64,000 bases of DNA from Herbidospora sakaeratensis (GTDB lineage Bacteria > Actinomycetota > Actinomycetes > Streptosporangiales > Streptosporangiaceae), in assembly GCF_001570525.1 (NCBI RefSeq), contig NZ_BBXC01000008.1, positions 1-64,000 of the forward strand, given 5' to 3'. How positions within the stretch are numbered: the first letter of the stretch is position 1; every line of letters starts with the position of its first letter. The position numbers and the translations under genes were made by a program. Of this stretch, positions 54,048 to 63,763 are shown in pieces. A model generated the notes under the pieces. The model worked only from the letters and a program-made list of their open reading frames with translations, did no database searches and was not told where the DNA came from.

Positions 54048-54248
54048 TCAGCCGGACTCGGCCATGCGCAGCCGCAGGCTCAGCGGGCGCATGTCGGTCC
54101 AGACCCGCTCGATGTGGTCCAGGCACTCCTCGCGGGTGCCCTCCGTGCCCTCCGCCCGCCATCCGGCGGGCAGCTCACGGTCGGCGAACCAGACCGAGTA
54201 CTGCTCCTCGTGGTTGACCACGACCAGGAACCTCTCCTGCGCGGGCAT
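54048..54248 (-). CDS. MbtH-like protein
   Basis: 66 aa. All family landmarks are present: NHEEQYSVWF, LPAGW, ECLDHIERVWTDMRP and a C-terminal SLRLR. MbtH proteins bind NRPS adenylation domains and are needed for their solubility and activity. The gene ends ten bases before the NRPS start and begins nine bases after sbnB, so it is made together with its partners. Its invariant Trp residues (VWF, AGW, VWT) are conserved. Confidence 0.97.
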   Translation of the reverse strand: MPAQERFLVVVNHEEQYSVWFADRELPAGWRAEGTEGTREECLDHIERVWTDMRPLSLRLRMAESG

Positions 54249-54257
54249 CTGTCCTCC

Positions 54258-55250
54258 TCAGGCGACGAAGTCGGAAACGTGGGTGCCGAGTCCCCGCGCG
54301 GCGGCCCCGTCCACGACGTGGGCGGCCAGGGCGGCGTCGAGCGCGCCGAGCCCGAACGGCGAGAACACCGTCACGGCCTCGGCGGAGTACGGCAGAGTGG
54401 CCGCGCCGGTCAGCAGGTCGCCGATCTCCGCGTCGACGAAGTCGCGGTTCCCGGAGCGGCGGGCGGCCAGGTCGAGCGAGGTGGCCTCGCGGCACACGTG
54501 GTCGGTGTCGTCGACGACGTTGCGCGCGGCGAGCACCGCCTCGGGGGTGAGGTCGCGCAGCGACACGTGCAGGATCAGCGTGCCGGGCCGGCAGTCGCCG
54601 GTGCCCAGGTGCGGTTCGCCCGCCGTGGTGGCCAGCGCGATCAGGCGGTGGGCGGCCATGGCCGTGCCGGCGTCCGCGGCGACCGACGTCTTCAGGCCGA
54701 GCCCGGCGACGCGGTCGGCGAACCCGGCGGCGCGGGCGGCGTCCAGGTCGTAGAGGGTGACCTCCTCCAGTTCGGGCAGCCGGGCCCGCAGGAAGCGCAG
54801 GATCTCGAAGCCGATCACGCCGCAGCCGATGAGCGTGACGCCGCGCCGGACGTCGGCGGGGGCCCCGGCGGTCAGCAGGCCGGCCGCCACGGCGGCGCTG
54901 GCGGCGGTGCGCCGGGCGGAGATCACCGCCCCTTCGAGCAGCGCCTCCGGGCGGCCGTCGGCGAGCGAGTTGAGCAGGATCGCCGCCGAGGCCCGTTCGC
55001 GCCCGGCGGCGGTGTTGCCCGGGAACGAGGACACCCACTTGAGCGCCGCGACCGGGCGCTCGCCGCCGACGTAGGCGGGCAGGCCGATGATGCGGTCGCC
55101 GGGCCGGTCGGGGAAACGCAGGAAGACCGAGTGGGGCACCGCGGTCGCGCCGCGCGCGTGCGCCGCGTACGCGTTCTCGACGATCGTGCACACCGTGTCC
55201 TCGGCGCCGTCGAGCAGGTCGAGCACGTCGCGCCGCCGCAGGATCAGCAT
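54258..55250 (-). CDS. sbnB: 2,3-diaminopropionate biosynthesis protein SbnB (ACEGA dehydrogenase)
   Basis: 330 aa from ATG 55250, overlapping the sbnA stop by seven bases. It belongs to the ornithine cyclodeaminase/mu-crystallin family: substrate-side Arg and Lys in the segments FRFPD-like FLRFPDRP and ALKWVSSFP, and the NAD motif GCGVIGFE near residue 143. SbnB oxidatively cleaves N-(2-amino-2-carboxyethyl)-glutamate to L-2,3-diaminopropionate and 2-oxoglutarate. The direct neighbour sbnA, in the usual order, makes the assignment firm over alanine dehydrogenase or cyclodeaminase. Supplies a building block to the NRPS encoded downstream. Confidence 0.93.
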   Translation of the reverse strand: MLILRRRDVLDLLDGAEDTVCTIVENAYAAHARGATAVPHSVFLRFPDRPGDRIIGLPAYVGGERPVAALKWVSSFPGNTAAGRERASAAILLNSLADGRPEALLEGAVISARRTAASAAVAAGLLTAGAPADVRRGVTLIGCGVIGFEILRFLRARLPELEEVTLYDLDAARAAGFADRVAGLGLKTSVAADAGTAMAAHRLIALATTAGEPHLGTGDCRPGTLILHVSLRDLTPEAVLAARNVVDDTDHVCREATSLDLAARRSGNRDFVDAEIGDLLTGAATLPYSAEAVTVFSPFGLGALDAALAAHVVDGAAARGLGTHVSDFVA

Positions 55251-56239
55251 GCGGTCTGCTCCTTCCACAGATGGGCGATGTCGCCGAACTTCTCCTCCAC
55301 CCAGGCGTCGGAGTAGATCGTCTGGAGGTACCGCTCGCCCCGGTCGGGCAGCAGCAGGACGCAGTTGGCCCCGTCGGGGATCTCGGCCAGCCGCTGGGCG
55401 GCGGCGCTCACGACGGCCCCGGAGGAGCCGCCCGCCAGGATCGCCTCGGCCCCGACCAGCCGCCGGCAGCCGACCACGCAGTCCTGGTCGGTCATGCGGG
55501 CCACCGAATGGGCGATGCCGTCGAAGTACAACTCCGAGCGGAACGCCGCGCCGTGCCCCGGGATGAGCCGCCGGCACGTCTGCTCGCCGAAGATGGCGCT
55601 GCCCTCGGCGTCGACGGCGACGATGTGGGTGCCGAGCCCGTGGTCGGCGATGTAGCGGGCGCAGCCGTTGATGGTGCCGCAGGTGCCCGTCGCGACGAAC
55701 AGGTAGTCGACCCGCCCGTGCAACCGCTCGGCGATCTCGCGCATGATGGTCTCCTGCGCGCGGGCGTTGAGCGGGTTGGCGTACTGGTTGGGCCAGTAGG
55801 CGTGCGGGATGCGCTCGACCAGTTCGCGCACCCGCCTGACGCGGGCCGCGAGGTAGTCGCCCATGTCGTTGTCCGGTTCGCGGACGATGTCGATCTCGGC
55901 GCCGTACGCGGCCAGGATCGCCAGGTTCTGGGGCGTCATCTTGGGGTCGCCCACGCAGATGAAGCGCAGCCCGAACCACAGGCACACCTGCGCCAGGCCG
56001 ATGCCGAGGTTGCCGGAACTCGACTCGACGACCGTCGACCGGCCGGGGATCAGCTCGCCGCGGTCGATCGCGCCGAGCACCATCCCCATGGCCGACCGGT
56101 CCTTCATGCTGCCGCCCGGATTCACCGCCTCCAGCTTGGCGTGGAACCGGGCCCCGGAATTCCCGAAAAGGCGGCCGAGCCGGACGAGCGGGGTCGCCCC
56201 AATGGTGGAGAGAATCCCCTCACTGCTTTTCTCGAACAT
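55244..56239 (-). CDS. sbnA: 2,3-diaminopropionate biosynthesis protein SbnA (ACEGA synthase)
   Basis: 331 aa from ATG 56239 (MFEKSSEG); the upstream ATG at 56254 would add five residues and neither has a strong ribosome site. Fold-type II PLP enzyme of the cysteine synthase family: PLP Lys46 in GGSMKDRS, the ESSSGNLG substrate loop near residue 71, a glycine loop ATGTCGT near residue 169, and GGSSGAV near 258. SbnA joins O-phosphoserine and glutamate to form N-(2-amino-2-carboxyethyl)-glutamate. Pairing with sbnB distinguishes it from cysteine synthase. It is the first gene of the operon that continues through mbtH, both NRPS genes, the OTC-like gene and rfbB. Confidence 0.94.
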   Translation of the reverse strand: MFEKSSEGILSTIGATPLVRLGRLFGNSGARFHAKLEAVNPGGSMKDRSAMGMVLGAIDRGELIPGRSTVVESSSGNLGIGLAQVCLWFGLRFICVGDPKMTPQNLAILAAYGAEIDIVREPDNDMGDYLAARVRRVRELVERIPHAYWPNQYANPLNARAQETIMREIAERLHGRVDYLFVATGTCGTINGCARYIADHGLGTHIVAVDAEGSAIFGEQTCRRLIPGHGAAFRSELYFDGIAHSVARMTDQDCVVGCRRLVGAEAILAGGSSGAVVSAAAQRLAEIPDGANCVLLLPDRGERYLQTIYSDAWVEEKFGDIAHLWKEQTAC

Positions 56240-56384
56240 TCTTCGCCCGCCCATTCTGTGGCTATCGGGCCGAAACTCGCGGCAACCATAACCAGGGCCC
56301 GGCCGACCCGGCAACCGTGTTTGCATTGCCTTCGGATCAGCGCTTGCGCATGATAGGCATATTCTCCGCCAATAAAATGCGCAT

Positions 56385-56400
56385 GTCCCGCCAGCGGGAC
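56385..56400. promoter_or_regulatory. Palindromic element GTCCCGCCAGCGGGAC, copy 2
   Basis: Identical to the element at 29418 (18 shared bases, TGTCCCGCCAGCGGGACG). It lies between divergent sbnA (146 bases away) and the HpaB-type gene (63 bases away). One site between each pair of divergent operons suggests that one regulator controls the NRPS operon, the monooxygenase operon, the halogenase operon and the carbamoyltransferase operon together. Confidence 0.7.
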
Positions 56401-56463
56401 GCGCGAGCAGCTGACATGCAGTTCAGCAGGCCGATCTCCGCGACCAGAAGGAGAATGCCAAAG

Positions 56464-58008
56464 ATGACGACCGTTTCCCCCGCCACGGCCGGCCCATTGA
56501 ATGACGTCCGGCCGATGACCGGCGACGAATACCTGGAATCGCTGCGCGACGGGCGCACGGTATATATCGGCGGAGAGCGCGTCGCGGACGTCACCAGCCA
56601 CCCGGCATTCCGCAATAGCGCCCGCTCGATCGCCCAGCTGTACGACGCGCTGCACGAACCCGACGCCGAGGGCGTGTTACGCGTGCCGACCGACACCGGA
56701 AACGGCGGCTTCACCCATCCGTACTTCCGCACGGCCCGCTCGGCCGACGACCTGCTGCTGGCCCGCGACGCGATCGTGGCCTGGCAGCGCCGCGTGTACG
56801 GCTGGATGGGCCGCACCCCCGACTACAAGGCGGGCTTCTTCGGCACCCTCCAGGCCAACGCCGACCTCTACGGCCCGTTCCGCGACAACGCGCTGCGCTG
56901 GTACAAGGAGGCGCAGGAGCGGGTGCTCTACTTCAACCACGCGATCGCCCATCCGCCCATCGACCGCGACCGGCCCGCCGACCGCACCGCCGACGTGTGC
57001 GTGCACGTCGAGGAGGAGACCGACGCGGGCCTGGTGGTCTCGGGCGCGAAGGTGGTCGCCACCGGCTCGGCCATCACCAACGCCAACTTCATCGCCCACT
57101 TCGGCCTGCCCATCAGGGACAAGAAGTTCGGCCTGGTGTTCACCGTGCCGACGAACGCCCCCGGGCTCACGCTGATCTGCCGCTCCTCCTACGAATGGGC
57201 GGCGGCGGCCCAGGGCAGCCCGTTCGACTACCCGCTCTCCAGCCGCCTGGACGAGAATGACGCGATCATGGTCTTCGACCGCGTGCACGTCCCGTGGGAG
57301 GACGTCTTCATGTACGACGCCGGCGCGGCCAACGCGTTCGCGGCCCGGTCGGGCGTGCAGGAGCGGTTCACCTTCCACGGCTGCGCGCGGCTGGCCGTGA
57401 AGCTCGACTTCATCGCGGGCTGCGTGCTGAAGGGCGTCGAGGCGACCGGGGTGTCGGCCTTCCGGGGCGTGCAGGCGCAGGTGGGCGAGATCCTCAACTG
57501 GCGCGACCTGTTCTGGGGCCTGTCGGACGCCATGGCCAAGTCGCCGCTGCCGTGGCACGGCGGGTCGGTGCGGCCGAACGTGAACTACGCCAACGCCTAC
57601 CGCACGTTCATGGGCGTCGGCTACCCGAAGATCAAGGAGATCATCCAGAAGACGCTCGGCAGCGGCCTGATCTACCTCAACTCCCACGCCGACGACTGGC
57701 GCAATCCCGAGATCCGCCCCTACCTCGACCGCTATCTGCGCGGCTCGCGCGACATGGCGGCGGTCGACCGGGTGAAGCTGCTCAAACTGCTGTGGGACGC
57801 CGTCGGCACCGAGTTCGCCGGCCGCCACGAGCTGTACGAGCGCTCCTACGCCGGAGACCACGAGGGCATCCGGGTGCAGACGCTGCTGGCGCACCAGGCC
57901 AGCGGGCAGGCGCAGCAGCTGAAGGGCTTCGCCGAGCAGTGCATGGCCGACTACGACCTCGACGGCTGGACCCGCCCCGACCTGATCAACCCGGGCGGCG
58001 GCCGGTGA
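56464..58008 (+). CDS. HpaB-type FADH2-dependent aromatic monooxygenase (4-hydroxyphenylacetate 3-hydroxylase family)
   Basis: 514 aa from ATG 56464; AAGGAG at 56448-56453 is ten bases upstream, whereas ATG 56455 would leave only one base. N-terminal HpaB_N helical region ([14 protein letters not shown]), middle acyl-CoA-dehydrogenase-like beta domain (residues 150-280 with HPPIDRDRP and a [13 protein letters not shown] segment), and C-terminal four-helix bundle. Members hydroxylate phenols, usually ortho, with free reduced flavin; SgcC of C-1027 acts on a carrier-bound tyrosine analogue. The substrate here could be a tyrosine-like or chlorotryptophan residue, not determined. Codon 72 (56677-56679) is TTA. 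No own reductase gene is present; the one at 25026 may serve. GTGA-coupled to the glycosyltransferase gene. Confidence 0.92.
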   Translation: MTTVSPATAGPLNDVRPMTGDEYLESLRDGRTVYIGGERVADVTSHPAFRNSARSIAQLYDALHEPDAEGVLRVPTDTGNGGFTHPYFRTARSADDLLLARDAIVAWQRRVYGWMGRTPDYKAGFFGTLQANADLYGPFRDNALRWYKEAQERVLYFNHAIAHPPIDRDRPADRTADVCVHVEEETDAGLVVSGAKVVATGSAITNANFIAHFGLPIRDKKFGLVFTVPTNAPGLTLICRSSYEWAAAAQGSPFDYPLSSRLDENDAIMVFDRVHVPWEDVFMYDAGAANAFAARSGVQERFTFHGCARLAVKLDFIAGCVLKGVEATGVSAFRGVQAQVGEILNWRDLFWGLSDAMAKSPLPWHGGSVRPNVNYANAYRTFMGVGYPKIKEIIQKTLGSGLIYLNSHADDWRNPEIRPYLDRYLRGSRDMAAVDRVKLLKLLWDAVGTEFAGRHELYERSYAGDHEGIRVQTLLAHQASGQAQQLKGFAEQCMADYDLDGWTRPDLINPGGGR

Positions 58009-59540
58009 GCGTGACCGAGCGCGAACCCGAGACGGAGGCCGCGGAGCGGGGCGCCGCGCCGGTGGCCTGGTGGCCCGTGGGCGGCATCGCCGCGGTCACC
58101 GCCGCGCTGCTGCTGGCCACCGTCCACCGTTACGGCTACAGCATGGACGAGCTGTACTTCGTCGCGGCCGGCCGCCACCCCGACTGGGGCTACGCCGACC
58201 AGCCGCCGTTCGTGCCGCTGCTGGCCGCCCTGATGGACGGGCTCTTCCCCGGCTCGCTGTTCTGGTTGCGGGCGCCGGACGCGCTCGTGGTCGCGGCGGG
58301 GGTCGTGGTGTGCGCGCTCATCGCGCGCGAGCTCGGCGGGCGGCGGCGGGCCCAGGTGATGGCGGCGGCGGCGTTCGCCATCGCCTTCCTCAACCACGGC
58401 GGGCAGATCGACACGGGCACCTTCAACCTCGTGGCCTGGACGGTGTGCATCTGGCTGGTGGCCCGCTGGGTGCGCCTGCACAACGAGGGCCGGACCGGTC
58501 TGTCGGCCGACCTGCCCCTCTTCTGGGCGGGCGTCGCCACGGCGGTGGCGCTGCAGGTCAAGTACCTGATCCCGATCCTCTGGATCGGCATCGCGATCGG
58601 CCTGCTGGTGGCCGGGCCCCGCCGGATGCTCACCCGCCCGCTGCTCTGGGCCGGGGCCGCCTTCGCCGTGCTGACGGCGGTCCCGGGCCTGGTCTGGCAG
58701 GCCGCCAACGGCTGGCCGCAGGCCGAGATGACCGCCGTGCTCGCGGAGGAGACCGAGCTGATGTGGGGCGGCCGGCTGGCCTTCCTGCCCCAGACGCTGA
58801 TGACGATGGGCCTGGCCATCGGCACGATCCTGGGCTGTTACGGCCTCTGGAAGCTGCTGCGCTCGCCCGAGCTGCGCCCGCACCGCTACCTCGGGTGGGC
58901 CGCGCTGGTCGTGATCGTGGCGGTGGTGGCCGCCAACGGCCGGTTCACCTACGTGGCGGGCGTCTTCCCGCTGCTGTTCGCGGCGGGGGCGGTGCAGCTG
59001 CAGGAGCGGCGGCCGGCCCGCTGGTGGCGCTGGGTGCCGACCTGGCCGGTGTTCGTGCTGTCGGCGCTGCTCACGCTGCTGGGGCTGCCCATCGACGAGC
59101 CGTCGGAGGTGCGCCCGGCCTCCTCGCCGGACGACCGGCGCGCCCGCTTCGACACCCTGGTGCAGTTCGGCTGGCCCGAGTTCACCGACTCGGTCGCCAA
59201 GGTCTGGCGAACGCTGCCCAGTGGCGGGGCCGTCGTCACCAAGCTGTACTGGCAGGCGGGGGCGCTGGAGGTGCTCGGCCCCGACCGGGGCCTGCCGCGT
59301 CCGTACAGCCCGCACCGCGGGTACTGGAACTTCGGCCGCCCCAGCGACGGCGTCACGACGGTCCTGTACGTCGGCGGCACCGAGGAGAGCCTGCGCCGCC
59401 ACTTCGGCGCGGTCCGGCGGGCCGGGACCGTGGAGGGCCGGATCGGCATCGCGATCGGCACGCCGATCTGGGTGTGCGAGCGGCCGCTCCAGCCGTGGTC
59501 CCGCCTGTGGCCGGAGATGCGGAGCCTCACCCTGCGCTGA
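58005..59540 (+). CDS. Membrane glycosyltransferase, GT39/ArnT type (polyprenyl-phosphate sugar donor)
   Basis: 511 aa, GTG overlapping the monooxygenase stop; GTG 58011 is possible. After a charged N-terminus the first helix is followed by the loop motif YSMDELYF, where the Asp-Glu pair is the catalytic and metal site of protein-mannosyltransferase-like enzymes. Nine to eleven further helices run to about residue 360, then a soluble C-terminal domain of about 150 residues. Related enzymes mannosylate teicoplanin/A40926-type glycopeptides and mannopeptimycin on the outside of the membrane. It may add a mannose or other sugar to the exported or membrane-bound peptide. A bidirectional terminator follows. 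Confidence 0.88.
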   Translation: MSVTEREPETEAAERGAAPVAWWPVGGIAAVTAALLLATVHRYGYSMDELYFVAAGRHPDWGYADQPPFVPLLAALMDGLFPGSLFWLRAPDALVVAAGVVVCALIARELGGRRRAQVMAAAAFAIAFLNHGGQIDTGTFNLVAWTVCIWLVARWVRLHNEGRTGLSADLPLFWAGVATAVALQVKYLIPILWIGIAIGLLVAGPRRMLTRPLLWAGAAFAVLTAVPGLVWQAANGWPQAEMTAVLAEETELMWGGRLAFLPQTLMTMGLAIGTILGCYGLWKLLRSPELRPHRYLGWAALVVIVAVVAANGRFTYVAGVFPLLFAAGAVQLQERRPARWWRWVPTWPVFVLSALLTLLGLPIDEPSEVRPASSPDDRRARFDTLVQFGWPEFTDSVAKVWRTLPSGGAVVTKLYWQAGALEVLGPDRGLPRPYSPHRGYWNFGRPSDGVTTVLYVGGTEESLRRHFGAVRRAGTVEGRIGIAIGTPIWVCERPLQPWSRLWPEMRSLTLR

Positions 59541-59548
59541 CCCACGGC

Positions 59549-59583
59549 GAAGGCCCCGGTCCGGCTGACGGACCGGGGCCTTC
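59549..59583. terminator. Bidirectional intrinsic terminator
   Basis: A perfect 15-bp stem (59549-59563 with 59569-59583) and a five-base loop between the convergent glycosyltransferase and ketoreductase genes; it ends ten bases before the ketoreductase stop at 59593. Confidence 0.88.
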
Positions 59584-59592
59584 GTCACGTTC

Positions 59593-60624
59593 TCACCGGG
59601 CGACCGGTGCCGTCGCCTCGCGGAACACCCCCGAGCGGATGTCGGCGTGCACGGCCGCCGCCCTGATCTCCTCGATCAGGCGGGCCTGCCGCAACGAGCC
59701 CTCCTGCTGCGGGGTCACGTCCTCGCCGGTCAGCACGGCCCGCGCGAACGCGGCGACGACGTTGGCGAACTGGTGGTCGGCGGGCAGCACGAGTTCCTCG
59801 CGGCTGTCCTGGCGTTCGATCCGCACCACCGGGTTGTGGGTCTCCGGCGGGGTGAACACCCGGTCGAGCAGGATCTGGCCGGTGCTGCCGATCAGCCGGT
59901 AGGCGTTGTGGTAGGAGTGCTCCATCCCGAAGGTGAGCTGGGCGGCCACCCCGTGGGGGGTGCTCAGCAGCACGTTGCCCGAGGTGACGACGTCGAGGTC
60001 GGGGTCGTGCCGGAAGACCGCGCCGACGACCTGGAGGTCGCCGAGGAAGTAGAGCGCCGCGCGCACCGGGTAGCCGCCGAAGTCGAGGAACGCCCCGCCG
60101 CCGACGTCGCGCTGGTAGCGGATGTCGCCCTCCGGCTTGGGCGGGAAGGTGAACGCGCCGGCGAACCCGCGCAGCTCGCCGACGGCGCCCCGGGCGACCA
60201 TGTCGCGGACCGCGCCGTGCTGCGAGTGGTGCAGGAACATGTAGTTCTCCAGCAGCACCAGCCCGCGCGAGCGGGCCAGCGCCACCAGCCGGGCGGTCTC
60301 GGCGTAGGTGCCCGTCAGCGGCTTCTCGACCAGGACGTGCAGTCCCGCGCGCAGCGCGCGTTCGACCCACTCGGCGTGCAGCAGGGCGGGCAGCGGGATG
60401 TAGACGGCGTCGAGGTCGGTGCGCTCCAGCAGCGCCGCGTACCCTTCGACGGCCACGCCGCCGAACCGGCCGGCGAACCGCTCGGCCCGTTCGAGGTCGC
60501 GGCTGGCTATCGCCGCGACATGGACGCGGGGATCGCCGGCCATCGCCGGCAGCGTCCGCCGCCACGCGATGTCGGCGCAGCCCATGACCGCCATCCGCAG
60601 TCCGTCGGGGGTCCCGGCACTCAT
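59593..60624 (-). CDS. NDP-hexose 3-ketoreductase (Gfo/Idh/MocA family)
   Basis: 343 aa from ATG 60624, ATGA-coupled to the epimerase. Rossmann start MAVMGCADIAWRRTLPAM, the EKPLTGTY motif near residue 98 with the catalytic-region Lys, and GGGAFLDFGGYP near residue 175. This is the pattern of TylC1/SpnN/UrdT-type reductases, which reduce the C-3 ketone released by the 2,3-dehydratase to give a 2,6-dideoxy-4-ketohexose. Its presence beside a sugar aminotransferase suggests that amination is at C-4 rather than C-3. Last gene of the sugar operon. Confidence 0.9.
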   Translation of the reverse strand: MSAGTPDGLRMAVMGCADIAWRRTLPAMAGDPRVHVAAIASRDLERAERFAGRFGGVAVEGYAALLERTDLDAVYIPLPALLHAEWVERALRAGLHVLVEKPLTGTYAETARLVALARSRGLVLLENYMFLHHSQHGAVRDMVARGAVGELRGFAGAFTFPPKPEGDIRYQRDVGGGAFLDFGGYPVRAALYFLGDLQVVGAVFRHDPDLDVVTSGNVLLSTPHGVAAQLTFGMEHSYHNAYRLIGSTGQILLDRVFTPPETHNPVVRIERQDSREELVLPADHQFANVVAAFARAVLTGEDVTPQQEGSLRQARLIEEIRAAAVHADIRSGVFREATAPVAR

Positions 60625-61244
60625 CTGGTGAACTCCGTCTTCAGCGCGGCGTAGTGGGCCAGGCAGTCCTCGTACGTGGGGAGCATGCCCTTCGCCTCGG
60701 CCTCGTCCAGCGTGGGGGCGCCCGCGTCCTTCTCCGACATGATCGGAGGCCCGGTGAGCGGCCACGGGATGCCGATCCTCGGGTCGAGCGGGTCGATCTC
60801 GATCATGGTGCCCGGCACGTACGCCGCCGAGCACACGTAGTTCATGCAGGCGTCGTCGGTCAGCGCCAGGAAGGCGTGGCCGAGCCCGTCGGACAGGTAG
60901 ACGGCGGTGCCGGAGTCGGCCTCCTGGTGGGTCAGCTCGTACTTCCCGTAGGTCGGCGAGCCCACCCGCAGGTCCACGACCACGTCGAGCACCGCCCCGC
61001 GCACGCAGGTGACGAGCTTGGCCTGGCCGGGCGGCAACGTGGTGCCGTGGATGCCGCGCAGGGTGCCGCGGCGGCTCGACGACCAGTTCACCTGCCCGGT
61101 CACGAACGGGTAGCCGATGGCCTCGGAGACGACGTCGCCGCGGAAGCCCTCCATGAAGTAGCCGCGCACGTCGTCGTACCGCTGCGGGGTCAGCCGGAAC
61201 GCGCCCGGGATCGGCAACTCGGTCATCAGATGCGCCTGGAACAT
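60621..61244 (-). CDS. dTDP-4-keto-6-deoxyhexose 3,5-epimerase (or 5-epimerase)
   Basis: 207 aa, ATG 61244 behind GAGGAG. RmlC-like cupin with RGYFMEGFR, the catalytic His in RGTLRGIH near residue 66, GQAKLVTCVRG, DLRVGSPTYGKY, and the aromatic/Asp segment SDGLGHAFLAL. Compared with strict RmlC it resembles the deoxysugar-cluster forms (EvaD/TylK) that mainly invert C-5, converting the D- to the L-series. The sugar product is therefore probably L-configured. Starts 26 bases after the glycosyltransferase gene. Confidence 0.92.
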   Translation of the reverse strand: MFQAHLMTELPIPGAFRLTPQRYDDVRGYFMEGFRGDVVSEAIGYPFVTGQVNWSSSRRGTLRGIHGTTLPPGQAKLVTCVRGAVLDVVVDLRVGSPTYGKYELTHQEADSGTAVYLSDGLGHAFLALTDDACMNYVCSAAYVPGTMIEIDPLDPRIGIPWPLTGPPIMSEKDAGAPTLDEAEAKGMLPTYEDCLAHYAALKTEFTR

Positions 61245-61270
61245 CGGGGCTCCTCGCTTCGGTGCGGCGA

Positions 61271-62374
61271 TCAGGTCGCCGGCTTCTCCAACAGGGTCAC
61301 CACGTCGGCCGGGCTCGGCTGCGCGGCGATCTCGGCGGCCAGGCCGGCCGCGGCCGCCGCGTACCGCCGGTCGCCGAGGAGCTCCCGGACCCGCGCGGTC
61401 ACCGCCTCCGGGGTCGCCTCGCCGGGGTCGAGCCGCAGCCCGGCCCGGGCTCCGGCCACCGCGTCGGCGTTGTCGAACTGGTCGTCGAACTGGGGGATGA
61501 CGAGTTGCGGCACGCCGGCCGCCAGCGCCGTCAGCACGGTGTTGTGCCCGCCGTGGCTGACCAGCACGTCGCAGACCGGCAGCACCTGGGCGAGCGGCAG
61601 CCGGCCGGCGTGGTCGGCGGCGTCGGCCAGCTCCGGCCGGGCGGCCAGCACCTGGTCCTCGGCGGCCAGCACGATCTCGGCGCCGAGCCCGGACAACGAC
61701 CGGAGCAGGGGCAAGAGCAGGTCGTCCACCCGCCCGCCCCCGAGGCGCGGCACGACGGTGCCGAACGTCACGCACACCCGGGGGCGCACGCGGGGCCGCA
61801 GCACCCAGCCGGGCACCCGGGCCTCCCCGCTGTAGGGCATGTCGCGGATGCTCTGGTGGTGCGCGGCGTGCGCCGCCCGCAACCGGACCGGCCAGGGGTC
61901 CAGCACCCGGACGGGCGTGGGCGGCCGGACCCCGAACTCCGCCGCGGCGGCCTCGGGGTACTCGTCCAGGGGCGCGATGCCCCACCGGTACTCCACGTGG
62001 GGCAACCCCGCGGCGGCCGCCGCGAGCGGCCCGGCGAACTCGGCCCGTTCGCTCACGACCAGGTCGGGCCGCCAGTCGGCGACGACCCCGCGGGCGCCCG
62101 GCAGGACGTCGGCCGCGATGAGGGCGAACGCCCGGCCGTGCGCCCGCCGGCGGCCGGCCGGATCGGGGGTGTCCCGGTCGGCGCCGGCCAGCTCGACGAA
62201 CCCGTCGGCGGGGCCGAGCGAGGCGACCGGCAGCCCGGCGGCGGCGACGGCGGCGCAGAACGCCTCCGCCGTCGCCACCAGGACCTCGTGCCCGCAGGCC
62301 CGCGCGGCCCAGGCCAGCGGCACCAGGGGATGGAGGTGGCCGCGCAGGGGCGCGGTCGTGAACAGCAGGCGCAT
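61271..62374 (-). CDS. GT1-family glycosyltransferase for NDP-deoxysugar
   Basis: 367 aa, ATG 62374 after GGAG. GT-B fold: N-terminal acceptor domain with RGHLHPLVPLAWA and the catalytic-region His, and a C-terminal nucleotide-sugar domain with VSHGGHNTVLTALAAGVPQLVIPQFDDQ-type motif (residues 270-300). This is the form used for TDP-deoxysugars in macrolides, anthracyclines and glycopeptides. It is somewhat shorter than the usual 390-420 residues, mainly at the C-terminus. Position within the sugar operon makes it the likely transferase for the C-methylated aminosugar. No P450-like activator gene of the EryCII type is next to it. Confidence 0.93.
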   Translation of the reverse strand: MRLLFTTAPLRGHLHPLVPLAWAARACGHEVLVATAEAFCAAVAAAGLPVASLGPADGFVELAGADRDTPDPAGRRRAHGRAFALIAADVLPGARGVVADWRPDLVVSERAEFAGPLAAAAAGLPHVEYRWGIAPLDEYPEAAAAEFGVRPPTPVRVLDPWPVRLRAAHAAHHQSIRDMPYSGEARVPGWVLRPRVRPRVCVTFGTVVPRLGGGRVDDLLLPLLRSLSGLGAEIVLAAEDQVLAARPELADAADHAGRLPLAQVLPVCDVLVSHGGHNTVLTALAAGVPQLVIPQFDDQFDNADAVAGARAGLRLDPGEATPEAVTARVRELLGDRRYAAAAAGLAAEIAAQPSPADVVTLLEKPAT

Positions 62375-62390
62375 CAGGGACTCCGGGACG

Positions 62391-63761
62391 TCAGCACAGG
62401 CTGTGCAGGCAGGCGAGCAGGCTACGGGCCTCGATGTTCAGATAATGGCCGTGGTGGAGCAGGTCCAGGAGTTGCCGGACCGTCATCCAGCGGAAGTTCG
62501 GCGGAACATCGATGGGGATCTCGTCGCCCACCTCGACGATCTGGTAGCGCGTCAGCGCCCGGTAGAACCGCCCGCCCTCCTCGGAGAGCACCGTGTCGTA
62601 GCGGGTCACGCCGGTCTCGGAGAGCAGGATGTCGCGCAGGAACGTGTCCTCCACGTCCTGGGGCTCCACGCCGGGCGGCAGGTGCACCGTCGGCGCCATC
62701 TCCACCAGGTCGACCAGCCCGTATTCGGGCCGGGCCTGGACGAGCAGGTGCAGCACGCCGTCGACGGGACGGGCCAGGAAGACCGCGCGGCCCTGCCCGC
62801 AGGGGTGCAGCAGCGGCTGTGTCCAGCGGGTCACCTCCCGGGTCCTGGCCGCCACCTCGACCGCGATGATCTCGAAGAGGCGGCCGTCGCGCTCGGACAA
62901 CTCGTACTCGCCGCGTTCCCAGCCCTTCACCGAGTCGAGCGGCACCAGCCGGGCCGTCCAGTCGCAGCGGGTCTTGGCCTCGGTGAACCAGCTCAGCGCC
63001 TCGCCCGCCGTGTGGAGCGTGTCCTGCGGCCGCCGGTACGAGCGCAGCAGCGCCTCGCCGAACGCGTCGCGCGGCTCGGGCCGTTCGGGGGTCTCGAACG
63101 GAAGACAGGACAACACCGTCCTGGCGTCCATGTTGACGAGGTTCTCGATCCGGGTCAGCTCGCGGATCTGGGCCAGGGTGAGCCAGGCGAAGTCCTCCAG
63201 CACCGGCAGGTCCCCGGTGACCTCCACGACCATGTTGCGGTTGCGCTTGCGCCAGAACCAGGCGCCCTGCTCCGACTGGAGCACGTCGACCAGGACCTTG
63301 CCGCGCCGCTCCCCCATGAACAGGTCGAGGTAGGGGGGCCGCGCGCCGCGGTGCACCCGCGTGTAATTGCTCCGGGTGGCCTGCACCGTCGGCGAGATCT
63401 GCAGGGTGTTGACGTTGCCCGGCTCCATCTTGGCCTGCATGAGGCAGTGCAGCACGCCGTCGAACCGTTTGACGACGATGCCGAGCACGCCGATCTCGGG
63501 CTGGTTGATGATCGGCTGGGCCCAGGTGTCGGCCCCGCCGTCGCGCACCCGCAGGCCCTCGATGGTGAAGAAGCGGCCGCTCGCGTGGCCGAGGTTGCCG
63601 GTGTCGGGGTGGAACGACCAGTCGTCGAGGGCGGAGAAGGGGATCCTGCGCACGTCGAAGCGGCCGGCGGCGAGCCGTTCGGCCCACCAGCCGTGGAACT
63701 CGGCGGTGGTCATCAGCGCGCCGTCGTCGGTGCCCGCCGCCGATGAGGCGAGTGCGGTCAT
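62391..63761 (-). CDS. NDP-hexose 2,3-dehydratase (EvaA/TylX3 family)
   Basis: 456 aa from ATG 63761, two bases after the aminotransferase stop. The protein is two homologous halves (about residues 20-225 and 245-455), each with a Q/H-rich strand pair (QPIINQPEIG / TQPLLHPCGQG) and a metal-independent pocket; the RSNYTRVHRG segment of the first half is a hallmark of the family. It removes the 2-hydroxyl from dTDP-4-keto-6-deoxyglucose to give the 3,4-diketo-2,6-dideoxy sugar. It commits the pathway to a 2-deoxysugar. The later steps are encoded around it and at 28100. Confidence 0.94.
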   Translation of the reverse strand: MTALASSAAGTDDGALMTTAEFHGWWAERLAAGRFDVRRIPFSALDDWSFHPDTGNLGHASGRFFTIEGLRVRDGGADTWAQPIINQPEIGVLGIVVKRFDGVLHCLMQAKMEPGNVNTLQISPTVQATRSNYTRVHRGARPPYLDLFMGERRGKVLVDVLQSEQGAWFWRKRNRNMVVEVTGDLPVLEDFAWLTLAQIRELTRIENLVNMDARTVLSCLPFETPERPEPRDAFGEALLRSYRRPQDTLHTAGEALSWFTEAKTRCDWTARLVPLDSVKGWERGEYELSERDGRLFEIIAVEVAARTREVTRWTQPLLHPCGQGRAVFLARPVDGVLHLLVQARPEYGLVDLVEMAPTVHLPPGVEPQDVEDTFLRDILLSETGVTRYDTVLSEEGGRFYRALTRYQIVEVGDEIPIDVPPNFRWMTVRQLLDLLHHGHYLNIEARSLLACLHSLC

Positions 63762-63763
63762 GG

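Noticed and set aside
55244-56239. Cysteine synthase (CysK/CysM)
   Set aside because: The fold is the same, but the overlap with an SbnB-type dehydrogenase gene and the NRPS operon context identify SbnA.
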